Shown here piece by piece: positions 53,107 to 62,288 of a stretch of DNA of 64,000 bases (its first letter is position 1; each line of letters starts with the position of its first letter). This stretch comes from Paracoccus sp. M683 (GTDB lineage: Bacteria > Pseudomonadota > Alphaproteobacteria > Rhodobacterales > Rhodobacteraceae). The notes beneath the pieces are model-generated. The model worked only from the letters and a program-made list of their open reading frames with translations. It ran no database searches and was not told where the DNA came from. Location: positions 140,495-204,494 of the forward strand of contig NZ_VKDF01000008.1 in the NCBI RefSeq assembly GCF_007096355.1. Reading direction: 5' to 3'. The translations under genes were made by a program, and so were the position numbers.

Positions 53107-53853
53107 TCACGCGGCGCCAAGCGCGGCGATGATACCGCCGAAATCTGCGGCTTTCAGGCTTGCGCCGCCGACCAGCGCGCCATTCACATGGTCAATGGCG
53201 AAGATCTCGGCCGCATTGCCGGGCTTGACGCTGCCGCCATAAAGCAGCGTCATGTCGGGGCCTTCTGCGAAACGCTCGGTCATCTGGTTGCGGATCAGCC
53301 CATGCACCTCGGCGATCTGTGCGTTGGTCGGGGTGCGGCCAGTGCCGATGGCCCAGATCGGTTCATAGGCGATGACGGTATTGGCCGCCGTGGCCCCGTC
53401 AGGCACCGAACCGGCCAGTTGGGCGGCGATGACCGCCAGCGTTTCGCCGGCATCGCGCTGTGCCTCGGATTCACCGACGCAGATCACTGCGACCAGCCCG
53501 GCCTGCCAGGCGGCGGCGGCCTTGGCCGCAATATGGGTATCGGTTTCGCCATGATCGGTCCGCCGTTCCGAATGACCAAGGATCACATGCGTGGCGCCGG
53601 CGTCGCGCAACTGCCCCGCCGAAATGTCACCGGTATGCGCCCCCGAGGCGGCGCTGTGACAATCCTGCCCGCCGACCGCAATGCCGCCATCGCCGATCCG
53701 GGCCTTCATTGGATGGATCAGCACCGCAGGCGGGCAGATGAGCACATCGCATCCCGGCGCAGGGTGATCATGCAACAGAATATCAACCTCGGCCAATTGG
53801 GCCAGGTCGCCGTTCATCTTCCAGTTCCCGGCGGCAAGTCTGCGCGGTGCCAT
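53107..53853 (-). CDS. tpiA: Triosephosphate isomerase
   Basis: 248 residues from [15 protein letters not shown] at 53853, placed by GGAGAG nine bases upstream; the ATG at 53859 is too close. Asn10 and Lys12 (GNWKMNG), His of VILGHSERR, Glu of [11 protein letters not shown] and the GGSVKPGN phosphate loop are all present. Interconverts DHAP and GAP. Convergent with the GntR gene; downstream of the IscA-type gene. Confidence 0.98.
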   Translation of the reverse strand: MAPRRLAAGNWKMNGDLAQLAEVDILLHDHPAPGCDVLICPPAVLIHPMKARIGDGGIAVGGQDCHSAASGAHTGDISAGQLRDAGATHVILGHSERRTDHGETDTHIAAKAAAAWQAGLVAVICVGESEAQRDAGETLAVIAAQLAGSVPDGATAANTVIAYEPIWAIGTGRTPTNAQIAEVHGLIRNQMTERFAEGPDMTLLYGGSVKPGNAAEIFAIDHVNGALVGGASLKAADFGGIIAALGAA

Positions 53854-53922
53854 GATCATTCTCTCCCATGTCTTGTCCGGGACAGGGATTAGGCCGGGTG
53901 GCTGACAGGATCAAGCCTGTGC

Positions 53923-54297
53923 TCAGCCCTCGGCCGCACGAGATCCTTCCAGGGGCTCGAAACGGATGGACTCGCCGCAGCCGCAGGTATCGGTGACATT
54001 GGGGTTGCGGAACCTGAAACCTGATTCCAGCAGGCCGGATTCATAGTCGATCTCGGTTCCGAACAGGAACATCTGGGCCATGGGCGCGATCAGAACCCGT
54101 GCCTCGCCTTGTTCGACGACCTCATCGGCCTTGTCGGCGGCTTCGGCCAGTTCCATCGTGTATTCCATTCCCGCGCAGCCACCCTTCTTCAGCCCGATGC
54201 GCAGACCGGCGGATTGTTTGCCCGACATGAGGCGGGCAATCTGCCGCTCGGCGGCGGGGGTGATGGTGACGGGGCTTTTGCCCGGAATGCCGAACAT
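53923..54297 (-). CDS. HesB/IscA/ErpA-family iron-sulfur carrier
   Basis: 124 residues. A-type carrier that passes Fe-S clusters to apo-proteins. The three ligand cysteines are the first in KKGGCAGMEY (about Cys41) and the pair in DTCGCGES (about Cys105, Cys107). Sits between the SufT-type gene (361 bases upstream) and tpiA. IscA, SufA and ErpA cannot be told apart from this window. Confidence 0.93.
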   Translation of the reverse strand: MFGIPGKSPVTITPAAERQIARLMSGKQSAGLRIGLKKGGCAGMEYTMELAEAADKADEVVEQGEARVLIAPMAQMFLFGTEIDYESGLLESGFRFRNPNVTDTCGCGESIRFEPLEGSRAAEG

Positions 54298-54654
54298 GAG
54301 ATGGCCTTTCGATCCTGCTGCCTAAAGATAGTGCCGGCTTCGTCCCGGCTCAAGTGCTGCGGCTGCGCGGACGGCCGAACATTGCGTGAATGGCGCGGAC
54401 AGATGCCTCCGGCGGGGATATTGGGACACGGCTGATGGGCAGGCGCACACATTCCGGCGGAACGCATCACCGGCCCGGAATGTGGCATCACCCGTGGCGG
54501 TCATCGGCGTCCCCGCCTGTACCGCCTGCACAATCTGACAGCTGGGTCTTAAGAAAAGGCTAAGCTGCCATCATCCATGTGAAAATATCCACGGGGGGGC
54601 GTCCGACCGCAGGTCGGGCGAGGGGGGCAGTCAGCCCCCCTGCGACGCCAAAGA
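54298..54654. other. 357-bp gap with two stacked hairpins
   Basis: No gene is supported. At its 3' end CCGACC-GCA-GGTCGG (54603-54617) and GGGGGGC-AGTCA-GCCCCCC (54622-54640) form two neighbouring stems downstream of the SufT-type gene. They have no T tract and may be structured RNA, transcription blocks, or a REP-like element. The remaining sequence shows nothing I can name. Confidence 0.5.
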
Positions 54655-55014
54655 TTACATGAAGCCCAGTTCCAGCCGTGCTTCGTCAGACATCATGTCC
54701 ATGCCCCATTGCGGCTCAAATGTCATCGCGACATCGACCTGCTTGACGCCCGGCAACGGTTCGATCGCGTCAGCGACCCATCCCGGCATTTCACCTGCGA
54801 CCGGGCAGCCCGGCGCGGTCAGGGTCATCAGCACATTGACCGCGTTCTGATCGTCGATCTCGATCGTGTAGATCAGCCCCAGATCATAGATATTGACCGG
54901 GATTTCCGGGTCATAAACCGTCTTGCAGGCCTCGACCACCTGTTCATACAGGGGGTGTTCGGTCGTGGACGGCCGGATCAGCGGCGTGCCTTCCATCATC
55001 GGGTCAGAGCTCAT
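54655..55014 (-). CDS. SufT/MIP18-type (DUF59) iron-sulfur assembly protein
   Basis: 119 residues, GAGGAC before the ATG at 55014. DUF59 core: [17 protein letters not shown] (about 33-49), [13 protein letters not shown] with the conserved Cys, and the C-terminal [21 protein letters not shown], split as PQWGMDMMS and LELGF. Such proteins help mature [4Fe-4S] enzymes, usually within the suf operon; the other suf genes are not in the window. Confidence 0.93.
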   Translation of the reverse strand: MSSDPMMEGTPLIRPSTTEHPLYEQVVEACKTVYDPEIPVNIYDLGLIYTIEIDDQNAVNVLMTLTAPGCPVAGEMPGWVADAIEPLPGVKQVDVAMTFEPQWGMDMMSDEARLELGFM

Positions 55015-55142
55015 GGCGGGTCCTCGGCAATTCCGAGGATTTATATAAGTGTTGCATTGTCCGGGGTCCAGAGGCTGCGGGGCCGCGTTGCACGGTCAAT
55101 GCAAAGGCTATAAGGACGCCCGGTCACAGCAGGCGGATGATC

Positions 55143-56267
55143 ATGAGCTTTGCCTTTTCCTTTAACGCCACCGATGGCCTTGCCCGCAGCGGCGTGATCC
55201 AGACCCCGCGGGGGCAGATCCGCACCCCGGCCTTCATGCCCGTGGGCACCGCTGCCACGGTCAAGGCGATGTTGCCGGAATCGGTGCGCCAGACCGGGGC
55301 CGATATCCTGTTGGGCAATACTTATCATCTGATGCTGCGGCCCGGCGCGGAACGCATCGACCGGCTTGGCGGGTTGCATCGGTTCATGAACTGGGACCGG
55401 CCGATCCTGACCGATAGTGGCGGCTTTCAGGTCATGAGCCTGGCCGGGCTGCGCAAGCTGACCGAGGAGGGCGTGACCTTCGCCAGCCATATCGACGGCA
55501 GTCGGCATGTGCTGACGCCCGAGCGCAGCATGGAAATTCAACGCCTGCTGGGCAGCGATATCGTGATGGCCTTTGACGAATGCCCGGCGCTGCCGGCCGG
55601 CGAGGCCGAGGTGGCGGCATCCATGCGCCTGTCTATGCGGTGGGCGCAGCGCTCGCGCGATGCCTTTGGCGACCGGCCCGGCCATGCCCTGTTCGGGATC
55701 ATGCAGGGCGGCGTGACACCAGAGCTGCGCGAGGAAAGTGCCGAGGCGCTGAAGGCCATCGGCTTTGATGGGTATGCGGTCGGCGGGCTGGCCGTCGGCG
55801 AGGGGCAGGAGGCAATGTTCGGCGTGCTGGATTATGCGCCGGGTTTCCTGCCCAAGGACAAGCCGCGCTATCTGATGGGGGTGGGCAAACCCGATGACAT
55901 TGTCGGCGCGGTGCAGCGAGGGATCGACATGATGGATTGCGTGCTGCCGTCGCGTTCGGGGCGAACCGGGCAGGCCTGGACCCGGCGCGGGCAGGTCAAC
56001 ATCAAGAATGCCCGCCATGCAGACGACCCTCGCCCTCTGGACGAATCCTGCGCCTGCCCGGCCTGCCGGGGCTATAGTCGCGCTTATCTGCATCATGTGT
56101 TCCGTGCGGGTGAAATGATCAGCGGCATGCTGCTGACCTGGCACAACCTGTATTATTACCAGGATCTGATGGCCGGTCTTCGCGACGCCATCGCCGCTGG
56201 TCGACTGGATGACTTCGTGGCGGATTTCCACGCAGAGCGCGCCGAGGGCGATCTGCCGCCCCTGTGA
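55143..56267 (+). CDS. tgt: tRNA-guanine transglycosylase (queuine/preQ1)
   Basis: 374 residues from MSFAFSF at 55143; ATG at 55137 abuts the AGGCGG site and is less likely. It swaps guanine-34 for preQ1 in tRNAs for Asp, Asn, His and Tyr. General-base Asp in [12 protein letters not shown], nucleophile Asp in [17 protein letters not shown] and the zinc site [16 protein letters not shown] (about 304-319) are complete. Followed by a large perfect hairpin and rnd. Confidence 0.97.
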   Translation: MSFAFSFNATDGLARSGVIQTPRGQIRTPAFMPVGTAATVKAMLPESVRQTGADILLGNTYHLMLRPGAERIDRLGGLHRFMNWDRPILTDSGGFQVMSLAGLRKLTEEGVTFASHIDGSRHVLTPERSMEIQRLLGSDIVMAFDECPALPAGEAEVAASMRLSMRWAQRSRDAFGDRPGHALFGIMQGGVTPELREESAEALKAIGFDGYAVGGLAVGEGQEAMFGVLDYAPGFLPKDKPRYLMGVGKPDDIVGAVQRGIDMMDCVLPSRSGRTGQAWTRRGQVNIKNARHADDPRPLDESCACPACRGYSRAYLHHVFRAGEMISGMLLTWHNLYYYQDLMAGLRDAIAAGRLDDFVADFHAERAEGDLPPL

Positions 56268-56323
56268 TCGGTGATCACAGGTCGCGGATCCTTGCCTGCT
56301 GCCGCCGACGTGATCAGACATAT

Positions 56324-56366
56324 CCCGCCATCGGCACAGGCGTGCCGGATCTGTGCCGATGGCGGG
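56324..56366. terminator. Perfect 16-bp inverted repeat between tgt and rnd
   Basis: CCCGCCATCGGCACAG (56324-56339) and its exact complement (56351-56366) enclose an 11-base loop, 57 bases after the tgt stop. No T tract follows, so this is either a Rho-assisted stop or a regulatory RNA stem. The rest of the 244-bp gap is AT-rich just before rnd (TTTTTTTATG at 56443). Confidence 0.6.
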
Positions 56367-56511
56367 AATGCCGCGCGAGGATGATGATTGCAGAGCATGC
56401 TGCACAATCTGCAACACTGCCGGCGGTCATGCCACCAACCCTCTTTTTTTATGTAATTTTTAGGTCTATTCCTGCACGACTGGCGGACGAACCGCCGCGT
56501 GAAAGGCCTGC

Positions 56512-57696
56512 ATGAGCGATAAAATCACCACCGTCACGACGACCGACCAGCTTGCCGCGTTCTGCGAGATCGCGAAATCGGCCCCCTATGTCACCGTCGA
56601 TACCGAGTTCCTGCGCGAACGGACCTATTATTCCAAGCTTTGCCTGATCCAGTTGGCCGTGCCGCCCGCATCGGGCGCCAATGGCGAGGGTGGGGCGGCG
56701 GTGCTGGTCGATCCATTGGCAAAGGATCTGTCGTTGGAACCGCTCTACGACCTGTTCCGGCACAAGGCCACGGTCAAGGTGTTCCATGCCGCACGGCAGG
56801 ATCTTGAGATATTCTTCCACGACGCGGGCATCTTCCCCGAGCCGCTGTTTGACACGCAGGTTGCAGCCATGGTCTGCGGCTTTGGCGAACAGGTCGGCTA
56901 TGAGACGCTGGTGCGCAAGATCGTGCGGGCCAATCTGGACAAATCCTCGCGCTTCACCGACTGGTCGCGCCGGCCGCTGTCGGATGCGCAGAAATCCTAT
57001 GCGCTGGCCGATGTCACCCATCTGCGGGCGATCTATGAATATCTCGCGGCCGAGTTGCGGAAATCGGGGCGCGACAGCTGGCTGGCCGAGGAAATGGCCG
57101 TGCTGGAAGATCCCGAAACCTATGTGACCCGCCCCGAAGAGGCGTGGCTGCGGGTGCGCACGCGGTCGAACTCGCCACGTTTTCTGGCCATTCTGCGCGA
57201 ACTGGCGCGGTTTCGCGAAGCTTATGCGCAGGACCGCGATATTCCACGTTCGCGTGTCTACAAGGACGATGCCATGATCGAGCTGGCCTCGACCAAGCCC
57301 GCGGACGAGGCCGATCTGGGCAAGTCGCGGCTGCTGCTGCGCGAGGCGCGGCGTGGCGATATTGCCGCCGGTATTCTGGCCGCGGTCAAGGCCGGGCAGG
57401 AAACGCGCGATCTGCCGCAGCCTGACAGTGCCGAACCGGGCCGGCCGGGCAATCCGGCCCTGTCGGATCTGCTGCGGGTGCTGCTCAAGGCGAAATCCGA
57501 TCAGGCGGGGGTGGCGTCCAAGCTGATCGCGTCTGCGGCCGATCTGGATGCAATCGCCAGCGGATTGCGCGACCTGCCGGCGCTGTCTGGCTGGCGGGCC
57601 GAGGTTTTCGGCAATGACGCGCTGCGGCTGGCGGATGGCCAGATCGCGCTGTCGGCAAAGGGTGGCGCTGTTCGCGTCGTTCCGGTCACGGGCTGA
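56512..57696 (+). CDS. rnd: Ribonuclease D
   Basis: 394 residues. DEDDy 3'-5' exonuclease that trims tRNA precursors. The acids are visible in VTVDTEFLRERTYYS, AARQDLEIFFH and YALADVTHLRAIYEYL (YxxxD). HRDC-like region about 210-300. Slightly longer than E. coli RNase D (375 aa) by a C-terminal segment. The start at 56512 lacks a strong ribosome site; AAAGG is just upstream. Confidence 0.96.
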   Translation: MSDKITTVTTTDQLAAFCEIAKSAPYVTVDTEFLRERTYYSKLCLIQLAVPPASGANGEGGAAVLVDPLAKDLSLEPLYDLFRHKATVKVFHAARQDLEIFFHDAGIFPEPLFDTQVAAMVCGFGEQVGYETLVRKIVRANLDKSSRFTDWSRRPLSDAQKSYALADVTHLRAIYEYLAAELRKSGRDSWLAEEMAVLEDPETYVTRPEEAWLRVRTRSNSPRFLAILRELARFREAYAQDRDIPRSRVYKDDAMIELASTKPADEADLGKSRLLLREARRGDIAAGILAAVKAGQETRDLPQPDSAEPGRPGNPALSDLLRVLLKAKSDQAGVASKLIASAADLDAIASGLRDLPALSGWRAEVFGNDALRLADGQIALSAKGGAVRVVPVTG

Positions 57697-57701
57697 TTGC
57701 C

Positions 57702-58685
57702 ATGGCCGGGCACGTCACGCTGGATCGGTTCCGCCCTGATGATGCGCCGCCGATGGTCAAGGCGCTGACCGATCCCGCAATCGTGCGCTGGCTGCCGGAA
57801 CTGCCCCAGCCCTATGGCCTGACAGAGGCGCGGCATTTCATGGCGAATGCGGGGGCCGACGAATATGCGATCCGGGTCGATGGCGTTTTTGCCGGGACGG
57901 TGCGCGGCGGCGATCATCTGGGCTATTGGGTGATGTCGGATTTTCGGCGGCAAGGCGTCGCGCGGCGGGCGGCAGTGCTGGCCTTGTCCCGTGCCTTTGC
58001 CGATGGTTGCCAACAGGTGCGGGCGCGGGTGCAGCCAACTAATGTCGCATCGTTTGCACTGCTGACGCAGCTTGGCTTTGGTGACGAGCAACCGACGCAG
58101 ATCCCCACTCGCGCGGATGGGCGCAGCCTTCCCGGTATCGGATTGACCCTGACGCGCGAAGATTTCGCCTTGCACCACGGTATTTCAATCGACACCGGAC
58201 GCCTGTTGATCGACCGGGTCCAACCCGCCGACCTGCCGGCCTTGCACGGGATCGCAACCCGGCCCGAGGTTGCGCGGATGCTGTTCATCTTCTCGCCCGG
58301 AATGCCGATGCGCGATTTCGCCCAGATCTTCCCTTCGGAATCGCTGGTGCCGCCGATGCGGCTGGCGATCCGGCATGAGGGGCGGATCATCGGCTCGATC
58401 GGGATCGGCAAGCTGGGGCAGCCGGACGGCGCGCCGATCTATTATTTCATGTCGCCCGACAGTTGGGGCCGGGGTCTTGGGCAAGAGGCCTTGGCTGCCT
58501 TTCTGGCCGAGGTGGATGCCCGCTTTGACCCGCCCTTGCTGCAAGCCGGGGTGTTCGACGACAACCCGGCCTCGGCCCGGATGTTGCAGCGCGCAGGCTT
58601 TGCGGTGACGCAGGACACCATGTTGCCATCGGCCGGCAGGGACGCTGCGGCCCCTGGAAAACTGCTGCATCGGCGCAAAGGCTGA
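57702..58685 (+). CDS. Tandem GNAT acetyltransferase (two domains)
   Basis: 327 residues holding two GNAT units in a row. First about 5-155: motif A in YWVMSDFRRQGVARRAAVLAL (about 75-95) and NVASFALLTQLGF. Second about 165-310: GRLLIDRVQPAD, motif A in FMSPDSWGRGLGQEALAAF (about 248-266) and NPASARMLQRAGF. The two halves are clearly different in sequence, so this is an old duplication or fusion, RimJ/RimL-like. Starts five bases after rnd. Confidence 0.9.
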   Translation: MAGHVTLDRFRPDDAPPMVKALTDPAIVRWLPELPQPYGLTEARHFMANAGADEYAIRVDGVFAGTVRGGDHLGYWVMSDFRRQGVARRAAVLALSRAFADGCQQVRARVQPTNVASFALLTQLGFGDEQPTQIPTRADGRSLPGIGLTLTREDFALHHGISIDTGRLLIDRVQPADLPALHGIATRPEVARMLFIFSPGMPMRDFAQIFPSESLVPPMRLAIRHEGRIIGSIGIGKLGQPDGAPIYYFMSPDSWGRGLGQEALAAFLAEVDARFDPPLLQAGVFDDNPASARMLQRAGFAVTQDTMLPSAGRDAAAPGKLLHRRKG

Positions 58686-58708
58686 GCGCGGGTTGCGGTC
58701 CGGGCGGG

Positions 58709-59476
58709 TCAGTCCGAACGGGCGATGATGCGGAATCGGGCGCGGCGTTCTTCCGGGGTTTCCGGGGGCAGCGGCGCGGCTGGCCGTCCTGCCGCGCCCG
58801 CCGCAGCCGCAGCGGGATCCTTGCGCGGCGGCTTTGCCTGCCATTCCGCGGCGCTTTCGGCAAAATTGCGGGCAGAGGGCGACGGCGCGATGACCTCGGC
58901 GCCCTCGAAGATCGGGATCACCTGATCCTCGGCCAGATCGAACCGGCGGGGCGCGGTGCCCAGCTCTCCCTCGGCGATCAGGCAGCCGAGGGCACGGGTC
59001 ACGTCCCCCAGATCCGACCGCAGCGGCATCAGCAGCATCCGGCCGCGCATCGCCGGCCTGCCATATTCGGCCTTTGCCTCCAGCATCAGCAGGGCCAGTT
59101 GCGGGCCACGAAACACGGTTTCCAGCACGTCAGACAGCCGCCCGCGCGACGGTGGGTTCAGAAAGGAACACAGTGGCATGCCGCGCACCTCCATCCCCAT
59201 CAGGTCGATCAGATGGCGCCCCGCAAGGCGGAAGCGCGCCGCACCCGGCGCCACCCGTTCCAGAATAAAGGCATAGTCCAGCGCCCGGCGGATGCCTTGC
59301 GGTTCCACATCGGCGCGCAACGGGATGGCGCGTCCCTGCCGCAAGCCCTGCCAATATTGGCGCAGCTCGGCCAGGATCCGCGCCGGATTGCCGTGATCGA
59401 AATCGACCATGTGCAGCAGCCGGCCCGAGGCGCCGTCTGGCGGGTGATCGCCGGAATTGTGGTTGTCATTGGACAC
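58709..59476 (-). CDS. PAS-domain protein (PAS_5/DUF1488-like group), GTG start
   Basis: 255 residues. GTG at 59476 is chosen because AGGAAAG precedes it by seven bases; the longer frame opens with TTG at 59509. A PAS_5-type domain covers about residues 20-165 (LLHMVDFDHGN, YWQGLRQGRAIPLRADVEPQGIRRALDYAFILE split around 32-60, RFRLAGRHLIDLMGMEVRGMP). The C-terminal quarter (about 195-245) is Ala/Pro-rich and disordered. No output domain, so a regulator or adaptor is likely. Convergent with the GNAT gene; divergent from gmk. Confidence 0.82.
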   Translation of the reverse strand: MSNDNHNSGDHPPDGASGRLLHMVDFDHGNPARILAELRQYWQGLRQGRAIPLRADVEPQGIRRALDYAFILERVAPGAARFRLAGRHLIDLMGMEVRGMPLCSFLNPPSRGRLSDVLETVFRGPQLALLMLEAKAEYGRPAMRGRMLLMPLRSDLGDVTRALGCLIAEGELGTAPRRFDLAEDQVIPIFEGAEVIAPSPSARNFAESAAEWQAKPPRKDPAAAAAGAAGRPAAPLPPETPEERRARFRIIARSD

Positions 59477-59681
59477 AGGCTGCTTTCCTGGAAACCGGGT
59501 CGAACTCAAATCATGAACATGGTCAGGATAACCGCAAGTTTCCGCCGTTCCGAGTCCATTGTTAACAGATGGTTAAACCCGACCCCGGTATCTGGCAGGC
59601 GCGCGGGCGGGCTTGACCATGGCCATGGCCTGCGCCATGTCAGGGCAGCGCGCCATATCGGGGGCCATATCAGGGGAATGC

Positions 59682-60311
59682 ATGGAACGCACAGGTCTGC
59701 TGGTCATCCTGTCATCGCCTTCGGGGGCCGGCAAGTCGACATTGGCGCGCCGGCTGATGGACTGGGATAACAGTCTCAGCTTTTCGGTTTCCGCGACCAC
59801 ACGCCCGCCGCGTCCGGGCGAGGTGGACGGCCAGCATTATCACTTTACCACCCCGGTCGAGTTTCGCCGCCTGGTGGCCGAGGATCAGATGCTGGAACAT
59901 GCCGAGGTGTTCGGCAATCTTTACGGCAGCCCGCGTGGCCCGGTCGAGGCGGCAATGCGCGCCGGCCGCGACACGCTGTTCGATGTCGACTGGCAAGGTG
60001 GCCAACAGATCCGCGCCTCGGCGCTTGGCAAGCATGTGGTCTCGATCTTCGTGCTGCCGCCCTCGCTGCCGGAACTGGAACGCCGGCTGCGGGCGCGTGG
60101 TCAGGACAGCGATCAGGTGATCGCCGGGCGCATGGCCAAAAGCCGGGCCGAGATCAGCCATTGGGCCGAATATGATTATGTCCTGGTCAATGACGATCTG
60201 GACCGGGCCGAAGCCGATCTGCGCACGATCCTGGCCGCCGAACGGTTGCGGCGCGACCATCAGGCCGGATTGGGCGCATTCGTGAAACAGCTTATGGAGG
60301 GGGGCGAATGA
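59682..60311 (+). CDS. gmk: Guanylate kinase
   Basis: 209 residues from MERTGLL at 59682, with AGGGGA upstream. P-loop [10 protein letters not shown] (residues 10-19), GMP site [19 protein letters not shown], and [13 protein letters not shown] are complete. Phosphorylates GMP to GDP. The frame upstream (59613-59681) has repeated CCATGG/CCATAT words that look like a leader, not protein. The carbonic anhydrase gene overlaps its stop. Confidence 0.96.
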   Translation: MERTGLLVILSSPSGAGKSTLARRLMDWDNSLSFSVSATTRPPRPGEVDGQHYHFTTPVEFRRLVAEDQMLEHAEVFGNLYGSPRGPVEAAMRAGRDTLFDVDWQGGQQIRASALGKHVVSIFVLPPSLPELERRLRARGQDSDQVIAGRMAKSRAEISHWAEYDYVLVNDDLDRAEADLRTILAAERLRRDHQAGLGAFVKQLMEGGE

Positions 60312-60829
60312 TCTGGGAACTGGACGGGATCGCACCGCAGATTGCGGGTGATGCATGGGTGGCGCAGGATGCGCAGCTGATGGGCCGCGTGGTGCTGGAA
60401 GAGGGCGCAAGCGTCTGGTGGGGCGCGGTGCTGCGCGGCGACAACGAGGAAATCCGCGTCGGCCGGGGCAGCAATGTGCAGGATCTGACGGTCTGCCATA
60501 CCGATCCCGATTATCCGCTGACGATTGGCGCCGATTGCACCATCGGCCACCGCGCGATCCTGCATGGATGCACCATCGGCAACGGGGTGCTGGTCGGCAT
60601 GGGCGCGACCATCCTGAACGGCGCAACCATCGGCGACGGGGCATTGATCGGGGCCGGGGCGCTGATCGGCGAGGGCAAGGTGATCCCGCCCGGCGCGCTG
60701 GTGATGGGGGTGCCCGGCAAGATCGTGCGCGAGCTGGATCAGGCCGCGCGTGCCGGGCTGCTGGAATCGGCGGCCCGCTATCGCCGCAATGCCGCGCGCT
60801 ATCGGAACGGCCTGAAGCCCGTCGCCTGA
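60308..60829 (+). CDS. Gamma-carbonic anhydrase family protein
   Basis: 173 residues overlapping gmk by ATGA and the kinase by TGATG. Left-handed beta-helix of hexapeptide repeats ([19 protein letters not shown] and similar) with metal-binding His residues in [12 protein letters not shown] and GHRAILHGC. PaaY/YrdA-like; carbonic anhydrase activity is not certain, since this subgroup often has weak or no activity. Confidence 0.9.
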   Translation: MIWELDGIAPQIAGDAWVAQDAQLMGRVVLEEGASVWWGAVLRGDNEEIRVGRGSNVQDLTVCHTDPDYPLTIGADCTIGHRAILHGCTIGNGVLVGMGATILNGATIGDGALIGAGALIGEGKVIPPGALVMGVPGKIVRELDQAARAGLLESAARYRRNAARYRNGLKPVA

Positions 60830-61935
60830 TGCGCCCCGATCCGCGCCAGATTGCGGCCCTTCTGGGTGCGGTACCCATGGCAATGCTGGCGGTGGACGGG
60901 CGGATGCGCATCATTGCCGCCAATCCGACGGCCGAGCGCCTGTTCGGTCCCGATCTGGTCGAGCGACCTTTCGTCACGGTGTTGCGTCACCCGGCGGTCA
61001 TCCGGTCGCTGGAATGGGTGCTTGATCCTGATCACCACCCCGCGCCTCTGCCCGATCCGCAGGCGCCAGCCGCGCCGGCGCAGGGGCATGCGCTGCATGT
61101 GACGATCACGGTCGAGGGGCGAGAACTGCCCGTCGACATCACCACGACGCCGCTGCCGGTGTCGATGGGGGGCGGCGCGCTGATCGCGCTGACGGATAAT
61201 TCCGGCATCGAACAGGCCGGCCAGATGCGGCGCGATTTCGTCGCCAATGTCAGCCACGAGTTGCGCACCCCGCTGACCGCGCTGATCGGTTTCATCGAGA
61301 CGCTGCGTGGCCCGGCGCGCGACGATGCCGCAGCCCGCGCGCGCTTTCTGACCATCATGGAATCCGAGGCCGGGCGCATGAACCGTCTGGTTGGTGATCT
61401 GCTGTCGCTAAGCCGGGTCGAGGCCGAAGAACGCCGCCGCCCGACCGGGCAGATCGAATTGACGGGCCTTTTGCGCGGTGTCGTCCAGACGCTTGGGCCG
61501 GCCGCGCAAAGCGCCGGTATTCAGCTGGAGACGGCCTTGCCCACATCCGAGGTTCGGGTATCGGGCGATGCCGACCAATTGGTGCAGGTATTCCAGAATC
61601 TTGTTGAAAACGCGATGAAATATGGTGGGTCCGGCGGTTGGATCGGGGTCACGCTGGATCATGTCGCGCATGAACCGCGGCTGCGGGGTCCGGGCTGGGC
61701 GGTAACGGTCGAAGATCGCGGAGAGGGCATCGAAGCCTTGCATCTGCCACGCCTGACGGAACGTTTCTATCGCGTCGATGCCCATCGCTCGCGCAGTCAG
61801 GGCGGCACCGGGCTGGGGCTGGCGATTGTCAAGCATATCGTGAACCGCCACCGCGGGCAGATGCGCATCGACAGCGAAAAGGGCAGGGGCAGCCGGTTCA
61901 CGGTGATTCTGCCGGAACGTCAGCAGGGCGGCTAG
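60829..61935 (+). CDS. phoR: PhoR-like sensor histidine kinase
   Basis: 368 residues, ATG 60829 inside the preceding stop (TGATG). N-terminal PAS-like domain (about 8-125, with AANPTAERLF), then HisKA with His143 (NVSHELRTPL), N-box NLVENAMKYG, G1 DRGEGI and GTGLGLAIVKH. PhoR is the best fit because of the PAS plus HisKA order and the RVEAEERRRPTG linker. No membrane helix is seen, and no response regulator or pst genes are nearby, so PhoR identity is provisional. Confidence 0.85.
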   Translation: MRPDPRQIAALLGAVPMAMLAVDGRMRIIAANPTAERLFGPDLVERPFVTVLRHPAVIRSLEWVLDPDHHPAPLPDPQAPAAPAQGHALHVTITVEGRELPVDITTTPLPVSMGGGALIALTDNSGIEQAGQMRRDFVANVSHELRTPLTALIGFIETLRGPARDDAAARARFLTIMESEAGRMNRLVGDLLSLSRVEAEERRRPTGQIELTGLLRGVVQTLGPAAQSAGIQLETALPTSEVRVSGDADQLVQVFQNLVENAMKYGGSGGWIGVTLDHVAHEPRLRGPGWAVTVEDRGEGIEALHLPRLTERFYRVDAHRSRSQGGTGLGLAIVKHIVNRHRGQMRIDSEKGRGSRFTVILPERQQGG

Positions 61936-62288
61936 CCGATAGGCCAGAATTGGGCGACCTGACCGAATATCCTGACTGATCGGGCAGGTTTTCGTTGGGT
62001 TATGCGCAATAGTCTCGTCCCTGTCTTGACATCACTGCCGGGCCGGCTTGTCTGCGGCGCAGCAAGTGGTTGCCGATGACGTTGTTTGACGAGGATTTGG
62101 TCGTGACGAATGTGACCGGGATAGCGGGCCTGACGGGCCGCCTTTCCACACTCGGCGACCGCGGCAACCGGATGGCGGAGTGCGTGCGCATCGGATGCGC
62201 TGACATCGCTGCGCTTGTTACCTTTGACAGTTTTGACATGCCCACCGCGCCGACTGGCGCGCGTGGCTGATATTGGAAGGACCTGACC
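61936..62288. other. 353-bp gap before the RTX gene
   Basis: A 66-residue frame at 62070-62270 has no ribosome site and no recognisable domain, so I do not call it. The RTX gene has AAGGA at 62274. No terminator or promoter stands out. Confidence 0.4.

Noticed and set aside
62070..62270. 66-codon frame before the RTX gene
   Set aside because: No ribosome site, no recognisable family and a composition like noncoding GC-rich DNA.
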